From assembly GCF_008727715.1 (NCBI RefSeq), contig NZ_CP044218.1, forward strand, positions 3,551,501 to 3,615,500: 64,000 bases of DNA, read 5' to 3'. Made by a program: the position numbers and the translations under genes. The notes under the pieces are model-generated. The model was not told the origin of the DNA. It saw nothing but the letters and a program-made list of their open reading frames with translations, and searched no databases. This DNA is from Mesorhizobium terrae. Lineage in GTDB: Bacteria > Pseudomonadota > Alphaproteobacteria > Rhizobiales > Rhizobiaceae. Below, piece by piece: positions 1 to 8,761 of this stretch. Numbering within the stretch: the stretch's first letter is position 1; every line of letters starts with the position of its first letter.

Positions 1-482
1 CCGACGCGCAAGGAACCTACGAGACGCTGATGGCGCTGTGGGGTGCGGTGCTCGGCCACGGCAATCTGGTCTACCATGCCGCCGGTTGGCAGGAGGGTGG
101 GCTGACGGCGTCGTTCGAGAAGTTCATCATCGATGTCGAGATGGTGCAGCACATAATGGAGTTCCTGCGTCCGATCGTTGTCGATGATGGCGAACTGGCG
201 CTCGATGCTTTGGCGGGTGTGCCGACCGGCGGTCATTTCTTCGGCGAGCCGCACACGTTGGAACGCTACGCGACGGCCTTCTACCAGCCGCTGCTTTCCA
301 ACTGGCAGAACTACGAGGCGTGGACAGAGGCCGGCGCGATGGACGCGACACAGCGCGCCACCGGAGTGTGGAAGAAGGCGCTGGCCGACTATGTCCAGCC
401 GCCGATGGACGAAGGCGTGCGCGAGGAGCTCGAAGCCTATGTGGCCAGGCGCAGGCAAGAAATCGGCGCGGACGAACCATGA
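1..482 (+). CDS. MttB-family (trimethylamine methyltransferase family) protein, C-terminal part
   Basis: The reading frame is open from the window edge and ends at a TGA at 480-482, leaving about 160 C-terminal residues. The tail (LGHGNLVYHAAGWQEGGL, then a helical stretch to GADEP) resembles the end of MttB-superfamily proteins. These transfer a methyl group from a quaternary or tertiary amine to a corrinoid protein. The pyrrolysine position that separates TMA enzymes from glycine-betaine-type relatives lies outside the window, so the substrate cannot be judged. The FAD/GcvT oxidoreductase that follows after 126 bp suggests one methylamine or betaine demethylation unit. Family call fairly sure; substrate open. 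Confidence 0.75.
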   Translation, partial: DAQGTYETLMALWGAVLGHGNLVYHAAGWQEGGLTASFEKFIIDVEMVQHIMEFLRPIVVDDGELALDALAGVPTGGHFFGEPHTLERYATAFYQPLLSNWQNYEAWTEAGAMDATQRATGVWKKALADYVQPPMDEGVREELEAYVARRRQEIGADEP

Positions 483-499
483 CGGCCACCGCAGCGCTA

Positions 500-518
500 C
501 CTTTCCCGCGAGGGAAGG
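500..518. repeat. Short inverted repeat between the MttB-like and GcvT-like genes
   Basis: A 19-bp near-palindrome (CCTTTCCCGCGAGGGAAGG) lies just after the MttB stop. Its core TCCCGCGAGGGAA recurs at 55671-55683, also downstream of a stop codon. No T-run follows, so it is not a classical terminator. It may be a fragment of a dispersed palindromic repeat or an RNA-stabilising hairpin. Confidence 0.35.
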
Positions 519-608
519 CGGAGCGCGGTGCAGCTGATATCTTGATTCAACACGTTCCAACCCAGATTCACGCAACTTTCCCAACTCTTTGAAGCAGAAG
601 AGAAAATC

Positions 609-3050
609 ATGAAATCGCATGCAAGGGTCGTTGTCATCGGCGGCGGTGTCGTCGGCTGTTCGGTGCTGTTCCATCTGGCGCGCGCCGGCTGGATGGACGT
701 CGTTCTGCTGGAGCGCGACGAACTAACCTCCGGCTCGACCTGGCATGCCGCTGGCGGCATGCACACGATCAATGGCGACCCCAACGTCGCCAAGCTGCAG
801 AAATACACGATCAGCCTCTACAAGGAGATCGAGGAACTTTCCGGGCAAGCGACCGGCGTGCATCTGACCGGCGGTGTGTTCCTTGCGGCCACCGAAGCGC
901 GCATGGACTGGCTGCGCAACATGGTGGCCAAGGGCCGCTATCTCGGCATCGAACTCGAGGAGATTTCCCCGCGCGAAGCGGCGGAACTGATGCCGCTGAT
1001 CGATCCCGGCCAGTTCGTCGGCGCCATCCACAACAAGGAGGACGGCCATCTCGACCCGTCCGGCGTGACCCACGCCTATGCCAAGGCCGCGCGAAAACTC
1101 GGCGCGCAGATCGAGCGATTCACCAAGGTCGAGGACATCGTGCGCCGGCCGGACGGTCTGTGGCGCGTCATCACCAACAAGGGCGAGGTGGTGGCCGAGC
1201 ATGTCGTCAATGCCGGCGGCCTGTGGGCGCGCGAGGTCGGCCGCATGGTCGGGTTGGAACTGCCGGTGCTCGCCATGGAGCACATGTATCTGATCACCGA
1301 GGACATGCCCGAGGTCGCTGCCTGGAACAAGAAGACCGGCATGGAGATCATGCATGCCGTCGATTTCGACGGCGAACTTTATCTGCGCCAGGAGCGCGGC
1401 GGCATGCTGATGGGTACCTATGAGAAGGCCGGCAAACCTTGGTCGGAACAGTCGACGCCCTGGGATTTCGGCCACGAACTGCTGGAGCCCGATATCGACC
1501 GCATCGCGCCGTCGCTGGAAGTCGGCTTCCGCCATTTCCCGGCCTTCCAGAACACCGGCATCAAGCAGATCATCAATGGGCCCTTCACCTTCGCGCCGGA
1601 CGGCAATCCGCTGGTCGGGCCGGTGCGCGGCCTGCCGGGTTTCTGGCTTGCCTGCGGCGTCATGGCCGGGTTCAGCCAGGGCGGCGGCGTCGGGCTGGCG
1701 CTCGCCAACTGGATGATGCATGGCGACCCCGGCGCCGATATCTGGGCGATGGACGTTGCGCGCTACGGCGGCTGGGCTTCCATGGCCTATACCAACGCCA
1801 AGGTGCGGGAGAACTATTCGCGCCGTTTCTCGATCCGTTTCCCCAACGAGGAATTGCTGGCCGGCAGGCCGCTGAGGACGACACCGGTCTACGATCTACT
1901 GGCGACGGAGGGTGCTCAATTCGGCGCGTCCTACGGGCTGGAAGTGCCGCTGTGGTATGCGCCGGAAGGCGTCCGCGACGCGTTCTCCTGGCGCCGCTCG
2001 ACCGATTTCGAACATGTCGCCAATGAGGTGCGAGCCGTGCGCGAACGCGTTGGCCTGTCGGAGATTTCCTCCTTCGCTAAATATCGGGTGACCGGCGAGG
2101 GGGCCGGAACCTGGCTGGACAGATTGCTTGCCTGCAAATTGCCAGCGCCGGGGCGCATGACGCTTGCACCCATGTTGAAGGAAGACGGCAAGCTGATCGG
2201 CGATTTTTCGCTGGCCAATCTGGGGCCAGGCAACGCCGGCGACGAAGAGTGGTTCATCGCCGGTTCCGGACTTGCCGAGCAGTATCATATGCGCTGGTTC
2301 GAACGGCATTTGCCGGCCGAGGGGTCGGTGAAGGTCGAGGCGCTCGGGTTGAGCCGTGTCGGCCTGTCGATCGCCGGACCGCACGCCCGCGATCTGCTGG
2401 CAAAGGTCACCCGCGCCGACGTCTCGGCGGCGGCCTTCAAATTCATGGATATCAAGCGGACGGAGATTGGTCTTGCCCCATGCCTCGTCGGTCGCGTCAG
2501 CTATACGGGTGACCTCGGCTACGAAATCTGGATGGCGCCGGAATATCAGCGCCATGTGCTTGAAACCTTGATGGAAGCCGGCAAGGAATTCGGCGTCGGT
2601 TTGTTCGGTTCGCGGGCGCTCAACGCGCTTCGCCTTGAAAAGAACTACGGCTCCTGGGCGCGCGAATACCGGCCGATCTATGGGCCGCTGGAGGCCGGGC
2701 TCGACCGTTTCGTCGCCTATTCGAAGCCGGCCGATTTCTTCGGCAAGCAGGCGGCGGTCGTCGAACGTGCCTCCGGCGGCAAGCTGAGGCTGCGGAGCTT
2801 CGTCGTCGATGCCGTGGACGCCGACGTCATCGGCGACGAGCCGATCTGGCATGGCGGTTCGGTGCGGGGATGGGTAACGTCCGGCGGCTACGCTCATCAC
2901 TCCGGCGTGTCGGTGGCGATGGGCTACGTGCCGAAGGAGATCGCCGACGAGAGCGACGGCTTCGAGATCGAATATCTGGGACGGCGCCATGCCGCCCGTA
3001 TACAGCCCACGCCGCTGTTCGACGGCAATCAGGAGCGGATGAGGGGGTAG
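609..3050 (+). CDS. FAD-dependent oxidoreductase / GcvT-family protein (dimethylglycine/sarcosine dehydrogenase-like)
   Basis: 813 residues. The N-terminal half is a DAO-type FAD oxidoreductase: a GGGVVG dinucleotide-binding loop near residue 10 and the STWHAAGG motif near residue 45, whose histidine corresponds to the covalent-flavin site of dimethylglycine dehydrogenase. The C-terminal half (from about residue 430) is an aminomethyltransferase GcvT fold that passes the released one-carbon unit to tetrahydrofolate. This is the usual architecture and length of dimethylglycine/sarcosine dehydrogenases. A weak AGAG ribosome site precedes the ATG. With the MttB-like gene upstream it fits stepwise N-demethylation of a betaine or methylamine. 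Exact substrate not visible. Confidence 0.85.
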   Translation: MKSHARVVVIGGGVVGCSVLFHLARAGWMDVVLLERDELTSGSTWHAAGGMHTINGDPNVAKLQKYTISLYKEIEELSGQATGVHLTGGVFLAATEARMDWLRNMVAKGRYLGIELEEISPREAAELMPLIDPGQFVGAIHNKEDGHLDPSGVTHAYAKAARKLGAQIERFTKVEDIVRRPDGLWRVITNKGEVVAEHVVNAGGLWAREVGRMVGLELPVLAMEHMYLITEDMPEVAAWNKKTGMEIMHAVDFDGELYLRQERGGMLMGTYEKAGKPWSEQSTPWDFGHELLEPDIDRIAPSLEVGFRHFPAFQNTGIKQIINGPFTFAPDGNPLVGPVRGLPGFWLACGVMAGFSQGGGVGLALANWMMHGDPGADIWAMDVARYGGWASMAYTNAKVRENYSRRFSIRFPNEELLAGRPLRTTPVYDLLATEGAQFGASYGLEVPLWYAPEGVRDAFSWRRSTDFEHVANEVRAVRERVGLSEISSFAKYRVTGEGAGTWLDRLLACKLPAPGRMTLAPMLKEDGKLIGDFSLANLGPGNAGDEEWFIAGSGLAEQYHMRWFERHLPAEGSVKVEALGLSRVGLSIAGPHARDLLAKVTRADVSAAAFKFMDIKRTEIGLAPCLVGRVSYTGDLGYEIWMAPEYQRHVLETLMEAGKEFGVGLFGSRALNALRLEKNYGSWAREYRPIYGPLEAGLDRFVAYSKPADFFGKQAAVVERASGGKLRLRSFVVDAVDADVIGDEPIWHGGSVRGWVTSGGYAHHSGVSVAMGYVPKEIADESDGFEIEYLGRRHAARIQPTPLFDGNQERMRG

Positions 3051-3096
3051 TGGTTTCTAGATAGCCGTTCCCATTGTGTTCTTGTTTTCTACAAGA

Positions 3097-3112
3097 TACA
3101 ATGATGATTGTA
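3097..3112. promoter_or_regulatory. Inverted repeat upstream of vapB, candidate VapBC operator
   Basis: TACAAT-GATG-ATTGTA, perfect 6-bp arms, 27 bp before the vapB ATG in an AT-rich stretch. VapB proteins usually autorepress at such palindromes. The role is inferred from position only. Confidence 0.45.
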
Positions 3113-3138
3113 CAAATCACTTGTGGTTGTGGACATAA

Positions 3139-3384
3139 ATGGCTATACACGTGCAAGATGAGGAGACCGATTGGCTTGTGCGCGATTTCGCGCGGAAGCG
3201 TGGGGTGGGTATAACTGCAGCTATAAAACTCGCGATCGAAGAGGCGACCAGCCACGAGCGGCAGGGGGTCGAGGAGTTCGCCCGGCGGATCGAGCCGATT
3301 ATCGAGCAAATCAGGGCGCTTAAAGCCAATGGGTTTGAGGATGAGAAAGCTTTTATGGATGATATGTGGGGGGAGAATGACTGA
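3139..3384 (+). CDS. vapB: Type II antitoxin, VapB family (Rv0623-like)
   Basis: 81 residues. The N-terminus (VQDEETDWLVRDFARKRG) has the DNA-binding pattern of Rv0623/VapB antitoxins, and the acidic C-terminal half should wrap around the toxin. The stop overlaps the toxin start by one base (TGATG), giving translational coupling. The GC content is visibly lower than in the genes on both sides, as expected for a mobile toxin-antitoxin module. Autoregulation at the palindrome just upstream is likely. Confidence 0.85.
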   Translation: MAIHVQDEETDWLVRDFARKRGVGITAAIKLAIEEATSHERQGVEEFARRIEPIIEQIRALKANGFEDEKAFMDDMWGEND

Positions 3385-3779
3385 TGTTTGTCGAGACCTC
3401 CACAATCGTGGGCATATTGCTTGAAGAGCCTGACAAAAAAGATTTGCTCGCTCGGCTGCATGCCGCGGTTGGGCCAGTGACGTCCGTGGTTAATGAGGTA
3501 GAAGCAGCGATATCCATAGGCCGACGAATCCGGGATTTTACTTTGGCCGGGAAGTTGGTTGGCGACTTCCTGGAAAAGGCCGGAATCCGCGTTTTGCCAG
3601 TAACTCCGGATATTTATGAAGACGTGGTTCGCGCTTATGCGCGTTATGGTAAGGGTACCGGCCACGCGGCGAAGTTGAATTTTGGCGACTGCTTCTCCTA
3701 TGCAATTGCAAAGCAAGCCGGAATTCGGCTGCTGTGTAAAGGAAATGATTTTACGCAGACCGATATTTCACTGGCCTGA
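3384..3779 (+). CDS. vapC: Type II toxin, VapC-like PIN-domain ribonuclease
   Basis: 131 residues. PIN-domain acidic residues are present: an early glutamate (MFVETSTIVG, where many VapCs have D), a mid-protein glutamate (VNEVEAAI), and the late NFGDCFSYAIAK block that carries the conserved Asp. VapC toxins are Mg-dependent endoribonucleases that cut tRNA or rRNA. The E replacing the usual first D (MFVDTS in many relatives) is conservative and seen in this subfamily. Last gene of the pair; next comes a convergent VOC gene. Confidence 0.87.
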   Translation: MFVETSTIVGILLEEPDKKDLLARLHAAVGPVTSVVNEVEAAISIGRRIRDFTLAGKLVGDFLEKAGIRVLPVTPDIYEDVVRAYARYGKGTGHAAKLNFGDCFSYAIAKQAGIRLLCKGNDFTQTDISLA

Positions 3780-3809
3780 GTTGCCGTGATGTTCATCTGA
3801 GGCGGCAGG

Positions 3810-3842
3810 CGGGGCAGGCGAGATAGCGATCAACCTGCCCCG
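3810..3842. terminator. Stem-loop between convergent vapC and VOC genes
   Basis: Nine-base-pair stem CGGGGCAGG / CCTGCCCCG with a 15-nt loop, placed between two converging stop codons. There is no clear T-run on either strand, so it is at best a weak bidirectional terminator. Confidence 0.35.
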
Positions 3843-3857
3843 TGAAAATCGGGGCGT

Positions 3858-4634
3858 TCAGCGCCCTGGCGCGACCATGGCGAAGTAAGCGCCCTGCGGG
3901 TCCTGGCATTGCACGATCCATTGGCCGCTCGGCACTTCCATCGGCCCCATCACCACCTTGCCGCCACGGTCGGTGACCCGCTTGGCGGCGGCATCGATGG
4001 CCGGCACGTTGAAATAGAACAGCCAGGCCGGCACGGACATCTGCTCGGGCTTGTTCATCATGCCGCCGATCGGTTCGGCCCCGGCGGTGAAGAGCTGGTA
4101 GATGCCCATCGGTCCCATGTCGAAAGGATCGCCTTTCGCCCAGCCGAACTGGCCGGAATAGAAATCGAAGGCCTTTTGCCAATCGGTGGCGAACAGTTCA
4201 TGCCAGCCGATATGGCCGGGCGTGCCCAAGGGCACTGGCGGCTGGTCGGGGCCGTTGGGCTGCAGGAACATGAAGCCGGCGCCCTGCGGGTCGGCGACGA
4301 CGGCGAAGCGTCCGACACCGGGGATGTCGTCGGGCGCGCGGTGAACGGCGCCGCCGGCCTTGGTCAGCGAGGCCACCGAAGCTTCGATGTCCCTTGTGTA
4401 GATATAGCCGACCCAGGCGGGTGGCATGCCCATCTTGGCGGCGTCCTCGGGCAGCGTCATCAGGCCGCCGACGCCACGGTCGCCGGCATTGACGACGATG
4501 TAGCGCGGCATGCCTGGCGATTTCTCGAAGGGTTCGGGCCGCCAACCGACGACTTCGGTGTAGAAGGCCTCGGCGGCGTCGAGGTCGGTTGTCATCAATT
4601 CATACCAGAAGAAGCTTTTCGAGGCATTCGGCAT
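3858..4634 (-). CDS. VOC-family protein (two glyoxalase/dioxygenase-like domains)
   Basis: About 258 residues from the ATG at 4634, chosen because AAGGGAG lies 7 nt upstream (a longer frame starts further out without a ribosome site). Two tandem beta-alpha-beta-beta-beta modules: residues 5-125 beginning FFWYELMTTDLDAAEAFY, and 135-255 beginning GWHELFATDWQKAFDFY. They are similar to each other and typical of the vicinal-oxygen-chelate fold (glyoxalase, extradiol dioxygenase, antibiotic-binding proteins). The substrate cannot be deduced. Divergent from preT. Confidence 0.85.
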   Translation of the reverse strand: MPNASKSFFWYELMTTDLDAAEAFYTEVVGWRPEPFEKSPGMPRYIVVNAGDRGVGGLMTLPEDAAKMGMPPAWVGYIYTRDIEASVASLTKAGGAVHRAPDDIPGVGRFAVVADPQGAGFMFLQPNGPDQPPVPLGTPGHIGWHELFATDWQKAFDFYSGQFGWAKGDPFDMGPMGIYQLFTAGAEPIGGMMNKPEQMSVPAWLFYFNVPAIDAAAKRVTDRGGKVVMGPMEVPSGQWIVQCQDPQGAYFAMVAPGR

Positions 4635-4778
4635 GTCGGGCTCCCTTACGTTTCCTGCCGTCTTCCATAGGCGCATGGTTCGCCATGCTGCGGCAGGGCG
4701 ATCATAGGACGCCGAGCCGGACGGAATTCCGACAGCAAGTCAAAATATTTCGCGTAGCGGCAAATATCCGCAATAAAT

Positions 4779-4797
4779 CATGACTACAAAAGTCATG
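4779..4797. promoter_or_regulatory. Palindrome in the VOC/preT intergenic region
   Basis: CATGACT-N5-AGTCATG, perfect 7-bp arms, in the AT-rich divergent promoter region. It could be an operator for either flanking gene or an RNA hairpin. No regulator can be assigned. Confidence 0.4.
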
Positions 4798-4833
4798 TTA
4801 TTTTTGAGCTTTTTCAAGCACTTATCTTGAAAA

Positions 4834-4849
4834 TTGACCAATTGATAAA
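4834..4849 (+). promoter_or_regulatory. Candidate RutR operator upstream of preT
   Basis: ttgaccaattgataaa fits the E. coli RutR box TTGACCA-N2-TGGTCAA: the left half is exact and five of seven bases match in the right half. It lies 52 bp before the preT start. The same core, GACCAATTG, occurs at 14799-14807 beside rutR and the second pyrimidine block. Confidence 0.55.
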
Positions 4850-4900
4850 AAAACAAAACGTGCTAGCCTTTCCTCAAAACCACAACAATGGGGAACCGGA

Positions 4901-6268
4901 ATGACAACAGGTCATTTCAAGGAGGGCATAGCTGGCGGCCGGCTGTCGCCCGAGGCTTATGCCGACAATTTTTCCGATCTGCATCCACCGCTCGACCATC
5001 ACGAAGCGCTGGTCGAATCCGACCGGTGCTACTTCTGCTACGACGCGCCTTGCATGCAGGCCTGCCCGACGTCGATCGATATCCCGATGTTCATCAGGCA
5101 GATCGCCACCGGCAATCCGCTAGGATCGGCCAAGACCATCTTCGACCAGAATATCCTCGGCGGTATGTGCGCCCGCGTCTGCCCGACCGAAACATTGTGC
5201 GAGGAAGCCTGCGTGCGCGAGACCGCCGAGGGCAAGCCGGTGCAGATCGGCCGCCTGCAGCGTTATGCCACCGACGTGGCGATGGACGAAGGCAAGCAAT
5301 TCTACAAGCGCGCGAAATCGACCGGCAAGAAGGTTGCCGTGGTTGGCGCCGGTCCCGCCGGTCTTGCTGCCGCGCACCGGCTGGCCCGTCACGGTCACGA
5401 GGTGAAGATTCTGGAGGCTCGCCCCAAGGCCGGTGGCCTCAATGAATACGGCATCGCCGCCTATAAAAGCGTAGACGATTTCGCCCAGGCCGAGGTCGAC
5501 TATGTGACCGCCATCGGCGGCATTGCGATCGAGAACGACAAGGCGCTAGGCCGCGACTTCCAGCTCTCCGAGCTGACCAAGCAATATGATGCCGTTTTCC
5601 TCGGCATGGGGCTTTCCGGTGTCAACGCGCTGCGCGCCGATGGCGAAGATGCCGATGGCGTCGCCAACGCGGTCGACTTCATTGCCGAGCTGCGTCAGAC
5701 CAGCGATCTTGCCGGCCTGCCGGTCGGGCGCCGCGTCGTCGTCATCGGCGGCGGCATGACGGCGGTGGATGCTGCCGTGCAGTCCAAGCTGCTCGGCGCC
5801 GAAGAGGTGACGATCTGTTACCGCCGCGGCCAGGAGCACATGAACGCCTCCGGCTTCGAGCAGGATCTGGCCGCCGCCAACGGTGTCACCATCCGCCACT
5901 GGCTGCAGCCCAAAAAGGTCGTTTCCGATGGTGGCAAGGTCGTCGCCGTCGAGCTCGAATACACGGCCATCAAGGGCGACAAGCTCGGAGGCACCGGTGA
6001 GACGCTAAGGCTCGCCGCCGACCAGGTGTTCAAGGCCATCGGCCAGTCGTTCCAGCCCGCCGCGCTCAACGGCAGCGGGCAGGCGATGGCGCTGGAGAAC
6101 GGCCGCATCCAGGTCGATGCGGAGGGTCGCACCTCGCTGGCCAAGGTGTGGGCAGGTGGCGACTGCGTGGTCGACAGCCGCGAGGACCTCACCGTCTCGG
6201 CGGTGGCGGCCGGGCGCGATGCCGCCGAAAGCATCCATCGGGCACTCACCTCGAATGGGGGGGCATGA
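4901..6268 (+). CDS. preT: Dihydropyrimidine dehydrogenase subunit A, NAD(P)-dependent flavoprotein
   Basis: 455 residues. With PreA it reduces uracil and thymine to their 5,6-dihydro forms. The N-terminal Fe-S domain has two cysteine clusters: CYFCYDAPCMQAC near residues 44-56, and CARVCPTETLCEEAC near 88-102. The FAD loop GAGPAGLAAAHRLARHGHEV follows near residue 148, then the NAD(P) loop VVVIGGGMTAVDAA near 283. Length and order match PreT and the N-terminal half of mammalian DPD. The stop overlaps the preA start (ATGA), so the subunits are translationally coupled. A RutR-like box lies upstream. Confidence 0.95.
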   Translation: MTTGHFKEGIAGGRLSPEAYADNFSDLHPPLDHHEALVESDRCYFCYDAPCMQACPTSIDIPMFIRQIATGNPLGSAKTIFDQNILGGMCARVCPTETLCEEACVRETAEGKPVQIGRLQRYATDVAMDEGKQFYKRAKSTGKKVAVVGAGPAGLAAAHRLARHGHEVKILEARPKAGGLNEYGIAAYKSVDDFAQAEVDYVTAIGGIAIENDKALGRDFQLSELTKQYDAVFLGMGLSGVNALRADGEDADGVANAVDFIAELRQTSDLAGLPVGRRVVVIGGGMTAVDAAVQSKLLGAEEVTICYRRGQEHMNASGFEQDLAAANGVTIRHWLQPKKVVSDGGKVVAVELEYTAIKGDKLGGTGETLRLAADQVFKAIGQSFQPAALNGSGQAMALENGRIQVDAEGRTSLAKVWAGGDCVVDSREDLTVSAVAAGRDAAESIHRALTSNGGA

Positions 6269-7584
6269 GCATGGCGGATATTCGCAACAATTTCATCGGC
6301 ATCAAGTCACCCAACCCGTTCTGGCTGGCTTCGGCGCCGCCGACCGACAAGGCCTACAATGTCGAGCGCGCCTTCAAGGCGGGCTGGGGCGGCGTGGTCT
6401 GGAAGACATTGGGCGAGGAAGGCCCACCGGTGGTCAACGTCAACGGGCCGCGCTACGGCGCGATCTGGGGTGCCGACCGTCGTCTGCTCGGCTTGAACAA
6501 CATCGAGCTGATCACCGATCGCGACCTGCAGACCAACCTGCGCGAGATGAAGCAGGTGAAGAAGAATTGGCCCGACCGCGCACTGATCGCCTCGATCATG
6601 GTGCCTTGCGTGGAAGAGAGCTGGAAGGCGATCCTGCCACTGGTCGAGGAGACCGAGGCCGATGGCATCGAGCTCAATTTCGGCTGTCCGCACGGCATGA
6701 GCGAACGCGGCATGGGCGCGGCCGTCGGCCAAGTGCCGGAATATATCGAGATGGTGGTGCGCTGGTGCAAGCAGTACACGCGCATGCCTGTGATCACCAA
6801 GCTGACGCCCAACATCACCGACGTGCGCAAGCCGGCGCGCGCGGCCAAGGCCGGCGGCACCGACGCGGTGTCGCTGATCAACACGATCAATTCGATCACG
6901 TCGGTCGATCTCGACTCGTTCTCGCCGGAACCGTCGATCGACGGCAAGGGCAGCCACGGCGGCTATTGCGGCCCAGCGGTCAAGCCGATCGCGCTGAACA
7001 TGGTGGCCGAGATCGCCCGTGATCCGGAAACCCGTGGCCTGCCGATTTCCGGCATCGGCGGCATCACCACCTGGCGCGACGCGGCCGAGTTCCTGGCGCT
7101 GGGTGCCGGCAACGTGCAGGTATGCACGGCGGCGATGACCTATGGCTTCAAGATCGTACAGGAAATGATCGCCGGTCTCGAGAACTGGATGGACGAGAAG
7201 GGTCATCGTTCGCTGGACGACGTCATCGGCCGCGCCACGCCCAACGTTACCGACTGGCAGTATCTGAACCTGAACTACATCGCCAAGGCGCATATCGACC
7301 AGGACGCCTGCATCAAATGCGGTCGCTGCCACATCGCCTGCGAGGACACCTCGCACCAGGCGATCACCTCCATGGTGGACGGTGCTCGCCATTTCGAAGT
7401 GATGGAAGACGAGTGCGTGGGCTGCAATCTCTGCGTCAACGTCTGCCCGGTGGAAGGCTGCATCACCATGGTGCCGCTGGGCGCCGGCGTGCTCGATCAG
7501 CGTACGGGCAAGCCGGTCGATCCTGCCTATGCCAACTGGACGACACACCCGAACAACCCGATGGCCAAAGTGGCCGCCGAATAG
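6265..7584 (+). CDS. preA: Dihydropyrimidine dehydrogenase subunit B, FMN and 4Fe-4S
   Basis: 439 residues from the ATG at 6265, inside the preT stop. The TIM-barrel FMN domain holds the catalytic-cysteine loop FGCPHGMSERGMG near residue 150, equivalent to the active cysteine of DPD. The C-terminal ferredoxin domain has two 4Fe-4S motifs, CIKCGRCHIAC and CVGCNLCVNVCPVEGC (about residues 350-400). It carries out pyrimidine-ring reduction with electrons from PreT. A strong terminator follows at 7601. This is the first step of the route completed by the genes at 15-19 kb. Confidence 0.95.
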   Translation: MSMADIRNNFIGIKSPNPFWLASAPPTDKAYNVERAFKAGWGGVVWKTLGEEGPPVVNVNGPRYGAIWGADRRLLGLNNIELITDRDLQTNLREMKQVKKNWPDRALIASIMVPCVEESWKAILPLVEETEADGIELNFGCPHGMSERGMGAAVGQVPEYIEMVVRWCKQYTRMPVITKLTPNITDVRKPARAAKAGGTDAVSLINTINSITSVDLDSFSPEPSIDGKGSHGGYCGPAVKPIALNMVAEIARDPETRGLPISGIGGITTWRDAAEFLALGAGNVQVCTAAMTYGFKIVQEMIAGLENWMDEKGHRSLDDVIGRATPNVTDWQYLNLNYIAKAHIDQDACIKCGRCHIACEDTSHQAITSMVDGARHFEVMEDECVGCNLCVNVCPVEGCITMVPLGAGVLDQRTGKPVDPAYANWTTHPNNPMAKVAAE

Positions 7585-7600
7585 GGTCTGACGGAAAACG

Positions 7601-7632
7601 AAAAAAGCGGTGCAGTGATGCACCGCTTTTTT
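7601..7632 (+). terminator. Rho-independent terminator after preA
   Basis: Perfect 14-bp stem AAAAAAGCGGTGCA / TGCACCGCTTTTTT with loop GTGA, ending in a T-run 17 bp after the preA stop. Confidence 0.9.
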
Positions 7633-7642
7633 GCTCCCTCTA

Positions 7643-7683
7643 TTGACGATAAAAAATATCCACGATATTAAATATCCATGATT
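7643..7683 (+). promoter_or_regulatory. Promoter and candidate operator of the Rrf2 gene
   Basis: A sigma70-like promoter: TTGACG at 7643, a 17-bp spacer, TATTAA at 7666. AATATC-CAC-GATATT (7655-7669) covers the -10 region as a perfect inverted repeat. ATATCCAYGAT also occurs as a direct repeat (7656 and 7672). This arrangement fits autorepression by the Rrf2 protein encoded 15 bp downstream. Confidence 0.65.
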
Positions 7684-7697
7684 AAGGAGAAGCAATC

Positions 7698-8216
7698 GTG
7701 AAGTTGAGCGAAGGCGTCGAAGCGGCGATCCACTCCACTGCCATGCTTGCCGCGATCGAGCACGGGGCAACCATGCCGGCCTCTGCCTTGGCGGAAGCGT
7801 TCGGCCTGTCGCCCAGCTACCTGCTGAAGCATCTGCAGGCGTTGACGGCTGCGCGCATTCTCGAATCCGTACCCGGTCCGACCGGTGGATACCGCCTGGC
7901 GCGTGTGCCGGAAAAGATCTCGCTGCTCGACATCGTACTGGCCGTCGACGGCGCGCGTCCGGCGTTTCGTTGCGGCGAGATTCGCCGCAACGGCCCGGCC
8001 AAGATCGACGCGTCTGCCTATGTTCAGCCATGCGGCATCAATGCCGCGATGCTGCGTGCCGAGCGCGCCTATCGCACGGCACTCGCCGCGGAGAAGCTTT
8101 CCGACATTATCGCCGAGTTCATGGCCGACGCCGACCCGCGCGTCGTCCAGACCGCCTGCGCGTTCGCAGTGAACCACGCCCGGCCGCAGAAAACCGCTCA
8201 GAACCGTAACCAGTAA
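7698..8216 (+). CDS. Rrf2-family transcriptional regulator
   Basis: 172 residues. The N-terminal winged helix (VEAAIHSTAMLAAIEHG ... LSPSYLLKHLQALTAARILES, then a GPTGGYRLAR wing) is the Rrf2 signature. Only two cysteines are seen in the sensor region (FRCGEI near 95, QPCGIN near 113) instead of the three that bind Fe-S in IscR, NsrR or RirA. It may therefore sense thiol redox state rather than carry a cluster; that is inference. Ribosome site AAGGAG. It heads a small operon with an AhpD-like protein. Confidence 0.9.
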   Translation: MKLSEGVEAAIHSTAMLAAIEHGATMPASALAEAFGLSPSYLLKHLQALTAARILESVPGPTGGYRLARVPEKISLLDIVLAVDGARPAFRCGEIRRNGPAKIDASAYVQPCGINAAMLRAERAYRTALAAEKLSDIIAEFMADADPRVVQTACAFAVNHARPQKTAQNRNQ

Positions 8217-8234
8217 CTTGTGAAAGGACCGATC

Positions 8235-8693
8235 ATGCAACCCAGGATGGATTTTTTCGCCGAGGCGCCGCAGCTGATGAAATATGTCATCAGCCTCAAT
8301 CGGGCTGTGGACGAATGCGGCCTCGACAAGGGGTTGCTGCATCTCATCAAGCTGCGCGCTTCGCAGATCAACGGCTGTTCCTATTGTGTCGACATGCACA
8401 GCCGCGAGGCGCGTGACGACGGCGAGAGCGAACAGCGTGTCTACCTCGTCTCCGCTTGGAAGGAATCGCCGCTCTACAGCGAGCGTGAGCGTGCCGCTTT
8501 CGAATGGGTGGAAACCGTCACCAACATCGCCGAAGCCGGCGTGCCGGAGGCGCTTTACGACAAGGGCTCCAAGCTGTTCAGCAAGGAGGAACTGGTGAAG
8601 CTCACCGTTGCCGTCGCCATGATCAATGTCTGGAACCGGCTCTGCGTGACCTTCCACGCCGTCCATCCGGTGCCGGCCGCCAAAGCCGCATAA
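8235..8693 (+). CDS. Carboxymuconolactone decarboxylase-family (AhpD-like) protein
   Basis: 152 residues from the ATG at 8235, preceded by AAAGGA; a GTG 15 bp upstream is the alternative. The AhpD core motif GCSYCVDMHSREARDDGE (residues about 52-69) contains the redox CxxC pair followed by the conserved histidine, so an alkylhydroperoxidase or thiol-reductase role is more likely than ring decarboxylation. It begins 18 bp after the Rrf2 gene and is probably its main target. A terminator follows. Confidence 0.9.
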   Translation: MQPRMDFFAEAPQLMKYVISLNRAVDECGLDKGLLHLIKLRASQINGCSYCVDMHSREARDDGESEQRVYLVSAWKESPLYSERERAAFEWVETVTNIAEAGVPEALYDKGSKLFSKEELVKLTVAVAMINVWNRLCVTFHAVHPVPAAKAA

Positions 8694-8715
8694 GAACCGA
8701 ACATTTTTTGCAGAA

Positions 8716-8743
8716 AGGGCGCGGGTAGCCGCGCCCTGTTTTT
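8716..8743 (+). terminator. Rho-independent terminator after the AhpD-like gene
   Basis: Nine-bp stem AGGGCGCGG / CCGCGCCCT with loop GTAG, then GTTTTTTC. Confidence 0.85.
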
Positions 8744-8761
8744 TCAAGAGGGATCAATACG

